From: Gp13-AA77 sp035578005
Lineage (GTDB): Bacteria; Acidobacteriota; Terriglobia; UBA7540
Reading direction: 5' to 3'
Assembly: GCA_035578005.1 (NCBI GenBank)
Contig: DATJYK010000201.1
Location: 7,409-71,408, forward strand
Length of the DNA: 64,000 nucleotides
This document shows, one piece after another, positions 1-8,390 of this stretch (the first letter of the stretch is position 1; each line of letters begins with the position of its first letter). The translations under genes and the position numbers were made by a program. The notes below the pieces were generated by a model. That model searched no databases. It was not told the origin of the DNA and saw only the letters and a list, made by a program, of their open reading frames with translations.

Positions 1-574
1 ACTGTCCGTCCAATTTCCATTCGTCTTTCAGTTGCGCCTGGCCGCTTTTCTCAGCGCCCTCTCCCACCAAGGTCAGCTTCAACTGCTTGCCGCCTTTGGT
101 CCATTCCGCCTTTGCCGTGGCATCGCTGCGGTCATGGTCGCCGAGCTGCGCGGTCGAAGTACTACCGTCAAGTTTGTAGACGGCGCTCCGGGGATACGCT
201 TTGAAGGCGGCAATTTCGAGACGGTGCGCCTGGCCTTGGCCGCTCGGCATTCTGTGTCCGCCTCGGGGCCACATGGGCCCGGGCATCCCCATGCCTCCGG
301 GATAGCCACCAGGATAGCCGCCACGCGGAGGGTGCTGGCCGCCTCCGCCGGTCGATTGCAGGTTGCCCTTGAGCGATGTCTCGACCTTCAGTCGTTGCTC
401 GTCCTGGTTGACGGCGAGGCTGTAAGCCTCCAGGCCACTGGGCGGATTCTTTGTTTGGTTGAAATCCAAGACCCATCGGCCCGAGAAGCTAGTGGGCTTC
501 GACGGAGTCTTTGCCGCAGCGAGCAGGGGCAAAACGCCGAATGCCAGCCAAAATACTGAGGCTCTTCGTGTCAC
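1..574 (-). CDS. Secreted hypothetical protein, 3' end cut by window edge
   Basis: I read an open frame on the minus strand from a GTG at 574-572 to the window edge, 191 codons without a stop. A GGAG at 583-580 sits five bases upstream of this GTG, which decides the start. The N-terminus looks like a signal peptide (basic MTRRAS, then a hydrophobic stretch ending LLAAAK). The mature part begins with SGRWVLDFNQTKNP, typical of small periplasmic lipocalin-like acidobacterial proteins. A glycine/proline/methionine-rich linker (about residues 75-102) follows, then a beta-rich second half. It lies 70 bases downstream of the sugar kinase and may be co-transcribed with it. The function is unknown, and the family suggestion is inference. 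Confidence 0.7.
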   Translation of the reverse strand, partial: MTRRASVFWLAFGVLPLLAAAKTPSKPTSFSGRWVLDFNQTKNPPSGLEAYSLAVNQDEQRLKVETSLKGNLQSTGGGGQHPPRGGYPGGYPGGMGMPGPMWPRGGHRMPSGQGQAHRLEIAAFKAYPRSAVYKLDGSTSTAQLGDHDRSDATAKAEWTKGGKQLKLTLVGEGAEKSGQAQLKDEWKLDGQ

Positions 575-644
575 GCAATCTCCGCTTAGAAATAACCCTA
601 CGCTCTCGGTAAAGTTGCGGGCTGGCAGTGCAAGCAGAGAGCGA

Positions 645-1727
645 TTACCGCTGGATGCGCGCCGAACCACCTTTGGCAAAGGCCCGCACCTGCTCGACGG
701 TCGCCATTGTCGTATCACCCGGGTAAGTGGCTAACAAGGCGCCGTGCGCCCAACCCAGCTTCACCGCCTCTTCCGGTTCTTCACCGGTCAGCAATCCGTA
801 GAAGAGTCCGGACGCAAAACCGTCGCCGCCGCCGACGCGGTCGAGAACGTCGATCTCAGTTGTGGGGGCCAAATAGGTCTTGCCATCCATCCAAACCACC
901 GCACTCCAACTGTGCCGGTTGCTTGAGTGGACTTCGCGAAGCGTCGTGGCAACGATCTTGATGTGAAAGTGCTTGGCCACCGCCTTGTCAATCATGCCGA
1001 AGAAAGCGCTGGGATCGAGCTTGGACTTCGCTGCCACCTCCGGACCAGGAATACCAAGGCCCATTTGAAGGTCTTCTTCGTTGCCCACCAGAACATCAAC
1101 ATGCTTGACGATGCTCTCGATGACCGATAGCGCGCGTTCGTGTCCGCCCCACATATTCCACAGTTTCGCCCGGTAGTTCAGATCGAACGAGGTGACAGCC
1201 CCCGCTGCTTTAGCCGCTTGCATGCCCTCTCGAATCAACTGCCCCGTTGTTTCAGACAGTGCGGCAAAAATTCCTCCACTGTGAAACCAACGAACGCCGG
1301 CGCCAAAAATCGCGTTCCAATCGAAATCGCCGGGCTTGAGCAAGGCCCCGGCTTCGTGGGCACGATTGTAGAAGACAACCGGAGCCCGCACGCCCTGGCC
1401 GCGATCGCTATACACCGTGGCCATGTTCGGCCCGGTGACGCCGTTGTGCTTGAAGCGCTTGTAGAACGGCTTCACACCCATGGCGCGCACGCGCTCGGCG
1501 ATGAGATCGCCGATGGGATAGTCCACCATCGCCGTTGCTATGCCTGTTTGCAGGCCGAAGCAATCCGCCAGATTGGCGGCGCAATTAAATTCACCCCCGC
1601 TGACGTGGATCTTGCACTCGGTGGCCTTGCGGAACGGAATAATGCCGGGATCAAGCCGATGAACGAGGGCGCCCAGCGACAGGAAATCGAGGCTGCCTGC
1701 AGGAGGAATATTGAGACCGTACCTCAT
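645..1727 (-). CDS. kdgK: PfkB-family sugar kinase, probable 2-keto-3-deoxygluconate kinase
   Basis: A 360-residue ribokinase/PfkB-fold kinase. It probably phosphorylates 2-keto-3-deoxygluconate in the cytoplasm, the kinase step of Entner-Doudoroff-type or hexuronate breakdown. The C-terminal PfkB signature VLDRVGGGDGFASGLFYG carries the catalytic Asp in GGGD and the anion-hole glycines. The substrate-binding N-terminal HVSGGEFNCAANLA motif is also present, and length fits the family. The start is ATG at 1727 with an AAGGGA about six bases upstream. A long palindromic element lies directly behind the start (1744-1948). A second sugar-acid gene (6-phosphogluconolactonase, near 15.6 kb) supports the pathway assignment. 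Family assignment is firm. The exact sugar substrate is inference, since other PfkB kinases share the signature. Confidence 0.85.
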   Translation of the reverse strand: MRYGLNIPPAGSLDFLSLGALVHRLDPGIIPFRKATECKIHVSGGEFNCAANLADCFGLQTGIATAMVDYPIGDLIAERVRAMGVKPFYKRFKHNGVTGPNMATVYSDRGQGVRAPVVFYNRAHEAGALLKPGDFDWNAIFGAGVRWFHSGGIFAALSETTGQLIREGMQAAKAAGAVTSFDLNYRAKLWNMWGGHERALSVIESIVKHVDVLVGNEEDLQMGLGIPGPEVAAKSKLDPSAFFGMIDKAVAKHFHIKIVATTLREVHSSNRHSWSAVVWMDGKTYLAPTTEIDVLDRVGGGDGFASGLFYGLLTGEEPEEAVKLGWAHGALLATYPGDTTMATVEQVRAFAKGGSARIQR

Positions 1728-1743
1728 GTCGAGTCCCTTACGG

Positions 1744-1948
1744 AGAACGCATTAAGTCGTGTGCACAGCCCATAAGGGCACGGCTTCAGCCGTGCCGCTC
1801 GGCTGCAGCAATTCCTGGTGTTACGCTCTGCGGACGCTTCAGCTAAAGCTGAAGCGTCCGCAGAGCTTAGCAGAAGTAGCTTAGAGTCACTCTCCGGCAC
1901 GGCTGAAGCCGTGCCCTTATGGGCTGCACCATGCATTTAATGCGTTCT
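1744..1948. repeat. 205-bp nested palindromic element
   Basis: The outer ends 1744-1755 and 1937-1948 are perfect 12-base complements. Inside them, 1766-1796 and 1896-1926 form a 31-base inverted pair whose halves are themselves palindromic (GCACGGCTTCAGCCGTGC). The centre (about 1827-1866) is another long palindrome around CTTCAGCTAAAGCTGAAG. It fills the space between the K+ channel gene and kdgK, both on the minus strand. It resembles a REP doublet or a small non-autonomous element. The same GCTGAAGCCGTGCCC half-site recurs near 28,090-28,108. Confidence 0.9.
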
Positions 1949-1968
1949 GTATAGCATTGTCCGGAGCT

Positions 1969-2910
1969 TCAGGCTGTACCCGCGTTCTCGGAAGGGGGTC
2001 GCAGCGCACTCAGACGGCCCAGGTCCAAGATCATGTTGCCTTCCGCGCCCACCTCGAAGGTGGGCGCAAAGCGCGCGCCCCAAACCACCTCTTCATGACG
2101 GTAGGAATAGCGGACGTGAACGGTTTGGAAGAACGTGTCATCGAAGGCTTTGATGAGGATCAGGAATTCAGCCTCGAGACTCGCCAGGTCCTGTGCGGTT
2201 TTCCCCCACAAGGGACTGTTTTCATCGATGGGATGCACCACCGTCCAGGCGAGGGGCAGGAACTGAACCCGGGCGCGTTCCAGTTCCAAGGGCTTGTATT
2301 TGCGCACCATCGCACCCTCCACCGCTTCCACCGTCATCACGAGAACCAGCGCCTCGAGCTCCATCAAATTGTTGCTGCGCCGGTTGGCAATGCGAAATTG
2401 CAGACTGTTCCCGTCACGATAGGGTGCAACTACCATCTTCTCGCTGAAGGCGACGCGGGCCACGGGCCGCGAAAACCTCCCGAAAACCAAACCCGTCGCC
2501 AGAGCAAACGCCAGCAAGCCCATCAGCGCCTCAAATGCGGCCACCGAATTCGCGGTCACGCCTTCCGGAGAGATGCTTCCGTAGCCCACGGTCGTCAAGG
2601 TATGCGCACTGAAGAAGAACGCGCTCAGAAAACGTTCCAAAGCCGTGCTGGTCTCCGCGCCTCGCAGGTTTTCCACGCCCACGCCGTAGTAGTAAACGAA
2701 CGCGAAAAGAAGGTTGGCGGCGAGATAGGCGACGAGGATCCAAGCCAGAAAAACGGGCCAACTGGCGTTGATCATGTAAAGATACGCATGCACGTCATGC
2801 CAATTGGTTCCGCGCCGACGTACGTTAAACTGTCCGTCCGGATTGATGATTCGCCGCAGGTTGCCCCGATAAACCTGCGTAAAGCCCGGGTCGAAAGCCG
2901 CTTTCTTCAT
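1969..2910 (-). CDS. Inward-rectifier-type potassium channel (KirBac family)
   Basis: A predicted inner-membrane K+ channel of 313 residues, a normal KirBac length. Two transmembrane helices (about residues 50-75 and 120-146) flank a pore loop whose selectivity filter TVGYG is at residues 107-111 (context TLTTVGYGSISPEG). The C-terminal half is the beta-rich cytoplasmic Kir domain. It starts with FGRFSRPVARVAFSEKMVV and contains WTVVHPIDENSPLWG. I chose ATG at 2910 (MKKAAFDPGF) instead of the in-frame ATG at 2973, because the extra 21 residues are arginine-rich and not family-like. Function is by family only; gating ligand is unknown. Its neighbours do not suggest a partner. Confidence 0.92.
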   Translation of the reverse strand: MKKAAFDPGFTQVYRGNLRRIINPDGQFNVRRRGTNWHDVHAYLYMINASWPVFLAWILVAYLAANLLFAFVYYYGVGVENLRGAETSTALERFLSAFFFSAHTLTTVGYGSISPEGVTANSVAAFEALMGLLAFALATGLVFGRFSRPVARVAFSEKMVVAPYRDGNSLQFRIANRRSNNLMELEALVLVMTVEAVEGAMVRKYKPLELERARVQFLPLAWTVVHPIDENSPLWGKTAQDLASLEAEFLILIKAFDDTFFQTVHVRYSYRHEEVVWGARFAPTFEVGAEGNMILDLGRLSALRPPSENAGTA

Positions 2911-2980
2911 ACATGCCGATGATAGTTGTCGCCGGCGAAGGTGTCCAGCGGGGCGTGTGCGCCACTGTATCACGAAAGAC

Positions 2981-4777
2981 TTAATGGTTCAGACTTCGCG
3001 CGTGACTATCGGGTTGGGTTGTAGAACGTACCTCTTCGGCTAGTAAGTCGCGAAAAATGGCGCGCCCGGTTCCGAACAGCACCATTCCTACGAGCCCTTC
3101 GTTGAAGCTGTCGAAGCTGCGATCCTCGTATTTCGCCACGGGATGACCCTGAAGAAGAACGGTGATGAGCGCTCCTCGGCATTGGACCTCAATTCTTTGT
3201 TGCCGCCCCACAGTCACGTCACTGAGCGGAACCTGCGTCCAGGGCAGAAGATCACGCGCTGCCTGTTCATAGTGGAACTTCTTGACGAGCTTCAGCGCAA
3301 CCTCGCGGGACCCGGGCGTGGCCGAGCTGATGAGCGCCGCGTAGTATCCGCGATCGTTGAGGTGGAAAGCCAACCCGGGAGCAGCCGCCGTGTCCCCTGC
3401 TCCTCCGGCAGACTTTATCTCGACGCTTACCGAGGCATTCACGTCAGCAAACCACGGCCCGTTGGCCACCAGCACTCCTGCAGCCGGATCGGCGCTGCTT
3501 CGGAGGGTGCCGACCGGACCCAGTAAGTAAGGTGACGAGGGAAGAACGGAGTAGTCAGACTGACCTGTCGCGCGGGCGTTGGCGATCTGATAGTTTCCGC
3601 CGCCATAGTGGAAAGAATGTTTGCTGGGCCAACCGCTCTCTTTGCTCTGGAAGTCCTCGTGGTAAATGGTACCGCCATTCTTGATTGTTATCTTCGATTC
3701 GTAAGGGTATGGCCTGAGCCTTTCGTGTTCACATGCAGCCAGGTGTTGAGAAGAGCCTGACGCGGTTGCAGTTTCCACGCCTTCGAAGCCACGCCGTGCC
3801 CGCACCCGCGCGCCCGGTTCCGCGACCTTAACCTCGATGTGACGGAAACCGGCGGCGCCTGACTTCGGATAGTAGGCCAGCGTGTATTGCGTCCGAAGCT
3901 GGTGAGCCACGGCGTCGACTGCCTCCTGCAGCTTATCGACCGGCGGAAAGAAACACTCGGCACCCGATTCGTCGGCCAGCCGTTTGAAAGCAACCAGCGG
4001 ATTGTCAATCTCCTGGTTGGTTACCATTGTTGCCTTTTCACCGTGCAAATTTCGGTAGAAATCATATTCTTCCTTGCTAAAGCAGCCGATGATGAACACC
4101 TGGGTCTGCGACGCCTGAACAATGGGAATCAGTTCCTCGAGTGAGCGATGGCTGTTCTGGTCCGCGCCGTCGGTGACCACCAATAACGCGCGCTTATGCT
4201 GGTGGGCCCTGCGCATGTAGCAAAGCGCCGTTGCGACCGCGTCGTATAAGCTGGTGCCGTCCTGCGTGGCGCCGGTTTCGGAGATCGCCGAAAGAATTCG
4301 ATGCGGGTCACTGGTGAAGTCGACGATCCTGTCGACCTGACGATGGAACCGCAGGTAGAACATTTCATCGTCGGGGCGCATGGTGCTGAGCAGGTGGGAG
4401 AGTGCGTCCTTGGCGTGGTCAAGTTTTCCGGTCGCCACCATGCTGCCGCTAACATCCAAAAGGATGCCCAGGCTGACGGGCTCATCTTCCGCATTGAAGA
4501 ACGCAATCTTCTGAAGAATGCCGTCCTCGTACAGGGAAAACCGGTCAACAGTTAGCCCGTGGATCTCGTTGTCTTTGCGATCGGTCACGCGCACGGCAAC
4601 AGACAGCAGATTCACTTCAGAGCTAAACGTGGGCTCGGTACCCGGAACCTCAGGTTTCTGACCCTGCAGGCGGGGAAGGGGCACAGCAACGAGAAGAGCG
4701 ACTGTGAGCGCGCCTCGGGTCATGACGCTTGCGCTACCCCACAACCCAGCGCGCGTAGCCACAGTTTCGGTGTGCAT
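2981..4777 (-). CDS. VWA-domain secreted protein (acidobacterial VWFA-related) with C-terminal concanavalin-like region
   Basis: About 598 residues. A signal-like segment (about 21-40) is followed by a beta region ending in ...RFSLYEDGILQKI. The von Willebrand A domain has an intact MIDAS motif DVSGS at 108-112 and a later TDGAD. Then comes the phrase LRTQYTLAYYPK typical of the acidobacterial VWFA-related family, and a C-terminal part (about residues 360-598) that resembles a jelly-roll/LamG-type domain (HEDFQSKESGW...). The role is probably surface adhesion or complex assembly. An in-frame extension to 5227 would overlap the divergent gene at 5110 and has unlikely composition. ATG 4777 or ATG 4723 is the start, and I prefer 4777. 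Confidence 0.85.
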   Translation of the reverse strand: MHTETVATRAGLWGSASVMTRGALTVALLVAVPLPRLQGQKPEVPGTEPTFSSEVNLLSVAVRVTDRKDNEIHGLTVDRFSLYEDGILQKIAFFNAEDEPVSLGILLDVSGSMVATGKLDHAKDALSHLLSTMRPDDEMFYLRFHRQVDRIVDFTSDPHRILSAISETGATQDGTSLYDAVATALCYMRRAHQHKRALLVVTDGADQNSHRSLEELIPIVQASQTQVFIIGCFSKEEYDFYRNLHGEKATMVTNQEIDNPLVAFKRLADESGAECFFPPVDKLQEAVDAVAHQLRTQYTLAYYPKSGAAGFRHIEVKVAEPGARVRARRGFEGVETATASGSSQHLAACEHERLRPYPYESKITIKNGGTIYHEDFQSKESGWPSKHSFHYGGGNYQIANARATGQSDYSVLPSSPYLLGPVGTLRSSADPAAGVLVANGPWFADVNASVSVEIKSAGGAGDTAAAPGLAFHLNDRGYYAALISSATPGSREVALKLVKKFHYEQAARDLLPWTQVPLSDVTVGRQQRIEVQCRGALITVLLQGHPVAKYEDRSFDSFNEGLVGMVLFGTGRAIFRDLLAEEVRSTTQPDSHARSLNH

Positions 4778-5109
4778 CGGTGTGCATCTTCGCCTTCCAG
4801 TGCCCAAGAGTATATCATTCACCGGGTTTAGGGATACGGCCGGCAAGTCTGGCAGAAAGTGTGCAAAGTTTTTGTGCACAGCACGCAATTGAGGCGTCCT
4901 CGTTCTGGTTGGTTGTGGGCGGAGTAATTTGTTGAGACAAGAAAGCAAAATTAACGCTCTTGAGTTTGACGCTTTTATCCGCACGACTTCGAGTAACGCG
5001 CAACGACCGTAACGACAGTGACGTTCAAGCAGTGCGCAACCTCGCGGCCAGCGCGACTGATGTATACTCTCAGGCGCTCGACGGGGAATCGACGTAGTCA
5101 CGAACACCG
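4778..5109. promoter_or_regulatory. Divergent intergenic region with a -10-like box
   Basis: 332 bases separate the divergent VWA and serine hydrolase genes and must hold both promoters. TATACT at 5063-5068 is a good -10 candidate for the plus-strand gene, about 40 bases before its ATG. No convincing -35 lies 16-18 bases upstream. A minus-strand promoter was not obvious. Confidence 0.35.
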
Positions 5110-6240
5110 ATGGACGCTCAGTTACAAAGACGCCGCGCTTTCGCCGCGCGGATGGTCGTGGCCGGGCTTGCGCTGTGGCTGACCACTGCGCAGCTTCGCG
5201 CCCAATCGTCCGATGAACTCCCTGCAAGCACTATCGCGAGCATCGAGAAGGCGGTCACCACCGAAATGTCGAAGCAGGGCATTCCGGGGCTCTCGGTCGC
5301 CGTTGCAACGGACAAGCAGCTTCGCTGGTCCAATGGCTACGGCCTGGCAGACGTGGAAAACTTTGTACCCGCGAAGGCTTCCACCGTTTACCGCCTGGGC
5401 TCCATCTCCAAGCCCATCACCGCCACCGCAGTGGTGCAACTCGTCGAACGCGGCAAGCTAGACCTGGATGCGCCGGTCCAAAAGTATTGCCCGGCATTTC
5501 CTCAGAAGCAGTGGCCGGTTACGTCGCGCGAGCTGCTCGGGCACCTCGGCGGCGTCCGGCATTACAACGAGAAGGAACGAGTGGAGTACACCACCCACTT
5601 CGACTCGGTAGCGAGCGGGCTTTCCGTCTTCAAGGATGATCCGCTGATTGCCGAGCCCGGCACGCAGTTTCATTACTCCAGCTTCGGCTATAACCTGCTG
5701 GGATGCGTGGTGGAAGGCGCTTCCGGCCAATCCTTCGCCGATTACGTCCGGCAGAATATCTTCGTGCCCGCCGGCATGGACCACATGCAAGTAGACAACC
5801 TGTTCGCGCTTATTCCCAACCGCGCCCGAGGCTACCAGCGCGACAAGGACGGTAATCTCGAGAACTCGCAGTTGATGGACTCGAGCTACAAGATACCTTC
5901 CGGGGGCCTTTGTTCCACTGCGGCTGACCTGGCCCGCTTCGCGATCGCGATTGAGACAGGCAAGCTGGTGAAGCCCGAGACGCTCGCCGAGATGTTCACC
6001 TCCGGAAAGACTCGCGACGGGAAGGAAACCGGCTACGGCTTCGGCTGGGGCCTCGGCCAGCTTGACGGCAATCGAGTGGTGGCGCACGGCGGCGGCCAGT
6101 CCGGTGTGAGCACCCATCTGTTGCTTCTGCCGGAGAAGGGCATCGCCGTCGCGGCGATGTGTGATCTCGAAGACGCGGATGTCAGCAGGCTCACGCACTC
6201 GATTGCCGGGATTCTGCTCGGCTCTGCGGCGAACCGCTGA
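5110..6240 (+). CDS. Serine hydrolase, beta-lactamase class C/PBP family
   Basis: A 376-residue secreted hydrolase of the beta-lactamase/transpeptidase-like fold. A signal peptide (about 1-32, ending LRAQ) precedes the active-site SxxK motif, Ser98-Ile-Ser-Lys101, in YRLGSISKP. The second motif region reads HYSSFGYNLLG, with Ser where the family usually has Asn in Y-S-N. The third motif is HGGG (VAHGGGQSG), replacing KTG as in esterase- and D-aminopeptidase-like members. Substrate cannot be told; esterase, peptidase and beta-lactamase activities all occur in this family. A second, longer paralogous hydrolase follows 98 bases later on the same strand. Confidence 0.9.
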   Translation: MDAQLQRRRAFAARMVVAGLALWLTTAQLRAQSSDELPASTIASIEKAVTTEMSKQGIPGLSVAVATDKQLRWSNGYGLADVENFVPAKASTVYRLGSISKPITATAVVQLVERGKLDLDAPVQKYCPAFPQKQWPVTSRELLGHLGGVRHYNEKERVEYTTHFDSVASGLSVFKDDPLIAEPGTQFHYSSFGYNLLGCVVEGASGQSFADYVRQNIFVPAGMDHMQVDNLFALIPNRARGYQRDKDGNLENSQLMDSSYKIPSGGLCSTAADLARFAIAIETGKLVKPETLAEMFTSGKTRDGKETGYGFGWGLGQLDGNRVVAHGGGQSGVSTHLLLLPEKGIAVAAMCDLEDADVSRLTHSIAGILLGSAANR

Positions 6241-6269
6241 GCGAGACCTGAGCACTGCGTGAAAACTCA

Positions 6270-6318
6270 TGGATTCCCGCTCCCCGCCTTCGCGGGGACA
6301 AGCTTCGCGGGAATGACG
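6270..6318. repeat. REP-like palindrome (ATTCCCGC...GCGGGAAT)
   Basis: This stretch between the two serine hydrolases carries GGATTCCCGCTCCCCGCC and, after a short loop, GCGGGAATGACGG. It is the same inverted motif family as the copies at 28,241-28,342 and near 31,134-31,160. It could act as a transcript-stabilising hairpin. Confidence 0.7.
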
Positions 6319-6338
6319 GACTTGGAATGGGGAGGACC

Positions 6339-8351
6339 ATGTTGAACCGAAAAATGCCGTTGTCCACAATCATAAGTATACTACTAGCCTTTCTAGGTAG
6401 CCTCTCTTTGGCACCAGCTTGGCAAGGCCGGGCGCAGCAAAAGACCAATCCCCCGGCCACTGCCGCTGAGGCGACGCAGCAATCGAGCCCTGCTCCCCCC
6501 GCAGGGCAGGCGCCTCCCGCTCACGAGCTCACGGCCACTGACGTGGAAGCGTTCCTGGACGGCCTGATCCCCATCGAGCTGAAGGCCGATGACATCGCCG
6601 GAGCAGCCGTATCCGTGGTGAAAGACGGGCAGCCGCTGCTGGTGAAGGGCTACGGTTACGCCGACGTCGAGAAGAGGACGCCGGTCACCGGGGACGCGAC
6701 CCTCTTCCGGCCTGGGTCGATCTCCAAGCTCTTCACCTGGACGGCGGTGATGCAGCAGGTGGAGCAAGGCAAGCTTGATCTCGACCGCGACGTGAACGAC
6801 TATCTCGACTTCAAGATTCCCGCCACCTACCCGAAGCCCATCACGCTGCGCAATCTGATGACGCACACGCCCGGATTTGAGGAGGCCTTCAAGAACCTCA
6901 TTGTTAACACGAATTACGTGCCGCCGCTCGGGCCCTACCTGGCCGCGCACCTTCCGAACCGCATCTACCCGCCCGGTGAGGTGCCGGCTTACTCTAATTA
7001 CGGCGCGGCGCTGGCGGGTTACATCGTACAGCGCGTTTCGGGCGAGCCCTTCGCCGATTACATTGACGCGCATATCTTCAAGCCGCTGGGCATGCAGCAT
7101 TCCACGTTCGTGCAGCCCCTGCCTGCGAACCTGAAGCCGCTGATGTCGAACGGCTACATCACGGCTTCGGAACCTCCCCACCCTTTCGAAGTGATCTGGG
7201 ACGTGCCGGCCGGCGCGCTTTCGACGACCGCGGCTGACATCGCGCGTTTCATGATCGCCCACCTTCAGAACGGCCAGTACAACGGGGCCACCATTCTGCG
7301 CCCCGAGACCGCCGAACTGATGCATTCGCCGCAGTTCGGCCCACATCCCGCGCTCAACAAGATGGCGCTCGGCTTTTACGAGGAGAGTCTCAACGGGCAC
7401 CGCATCATCGGCCACGGCGGTGACACCGTTTACTTCCACAGTGAGCTCGGCCTGGTGCTTGATTCCGGCACCGGCCTCTTCGTCACTTACAACAGCGCCG
7501 GCAAGGGCAACCTGAGTAGCCGCTCGGCGCTGTTCGAGAAATTCATGGACCGCTACTACCCCGCAGCCAAGCCGGAGCAGCCGGCGCTCGCGAGCGCGGC
7601 GCACGACTCGAAAGAGGTAGCGGGAACCTACCGCACCAGCCGGCGGCCGGAGACTACCGTGCTTAGTATGGAAGGGGCGTTTGACCAGGTAAAGGTGAAT
7701 GCCAACCCCGACGGCACCATCACTGTGAACGGCGTGGGAGGCGGCGCTGGGTTCAAGAAAATGCGCGAGATCGCGCCATTGGTGTTTCGCAACCCGGCCC
7801 AGCCTGACCGTGTGGCCTTCGCGCGGGACGCCTCGGGCCAGCCGGTGCTCTGCATCGATTTTCCCGCGATGGTCTTCGAGCGCGTGCCATGGTACAAGAA
7901 CGGCACCTTGAATCAGGTGTTGTTCTTGGGCAGCCTGACCATCTTCGGGCTGGCGCTGCTGTTCTGGCCGCTCGCGGCCATCCTGCGCTGGCATTACAAG
8001 CGGCCTCTCGAACTCACTTCGGGCGAGCGCAAGGCGCGCGCGTTTGCACGCATCGTCTGCCTGATCAACGCTGCGTTCATCGGTGGGTGGATTCTGTTTG
8101 GCGCCGAGGCGGAGCAGCATCTCAGCCTGCTGAGCGACTCGTTCGACCCCTGGATGCGCCTGATGCAGCTTGCCGGCCTCATCGGCGTGATCGCGATGGT
8201 GGTGGTGCTTTACAACGCATGGCGCGTGTGGGGGAATCGGCAGCGCTGGTTCTGGAGCAAAGTAGGTGAGACGGCGATCGCGGTCGCTTGTGTCGGCCTC
8301 ACGTGGTTCATCTTCAACTGGCATGTTCTGGCTCTGAGTTTGAAGTACTGA
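6339..8351 (+). CDS. Serine hydrolase (beta-lactamase-like) with C-terminal membrane anchor
   Basis: 670 residues. An N-terminal hydrophobic signal (about 8-33) and a Pro/Ala-rich linker lead into a beta-lactamase-like domain. Ser127-Ile-Ser-Lys130 (FRPGSISKLF) is the SxxK motif, YSNYGAALAGY is the Y-S-N motif and HGGD replaces KTG. After about residue 510 come three to four hydrophobic helices (for example VLFLGSLTIFGLALLFWPLAAI), so the enzyme is probably membrane-tethered. I moved the start from the upstream ATG at 6327 to ATG 6339, because GGAGG at 6331-6335 lies just before it. It is probably a peptidase or esterase acting outside the membrane. It is not a duplicate of the preceding gene, which lacks the membrane part. 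Confidence 0.9.
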   Translation: MLNRKMPLSTIISILLAFLGSLSLAPAWQGRAQQKTNPPATAAEATQQSSPAPPAGQAPPAHELTATDVEAFLDGLIPIELKADDIAGAAVSVVKDGQPLLVKGYGYADVEKRTPVTGDATLFRPGSISKLFTWTAVMQQVEQGKLDLDRDVNDYLDFKIPATYPKPITLRNLMTHTPGFEEAFKNLIVNTNYVPPLGPYLAAHLPNRIYPPGEVPAYSNYGAALAGYIVQRVSGEPFADYIDAHIFKPLGMQHSTFVQPLPANLKPLMSNGYITASEPPHPFEVIWDVPAGALSTTAADIARFMIAHLQNGQYNGATILRPETAELMHSPQFGPHPALNKMALGFYEESLNGHRIIGHGGDTVYFHSELGLVLDSGTGLFVTYNSAGKGNLSSRSALFEKFMDRYYPAAKPEQPALASAAHDSKEVAGTYRTSRRPETTVLSMEGAFDQVKVNANPDGTITVNGVGGGAGFKKMREIAPLVFRNPAQPDRVAFARDASGQPVLCIDFPAMVFERVPWYKNGTLNQVLFLGSLTIFGLALLFWPLAAILRWHYKRPLELTSGERKARAFARIVCLINAAFIGGWILFGAEAEQHLSLLSDSFDPWMRLMQLAGLIGVIAMVVVLYNAWRVWGNRQRWFWSKVGETAIAVACVGLTWFIFNWHVLALSLKY

Positions 8352-8390
8352 TGTCGCCCGTAGCGTAAACTGGAAGATGGAGGCCATGGC

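Noticed and set aside
4778..5227. N-terminal extension of the VWA protein up to 5227
   Set aside because: It would overlap the divergent serine hydrolase and its translation is Arg-rich without a signal. The start at 4777 is followed by a proper signal sequence.
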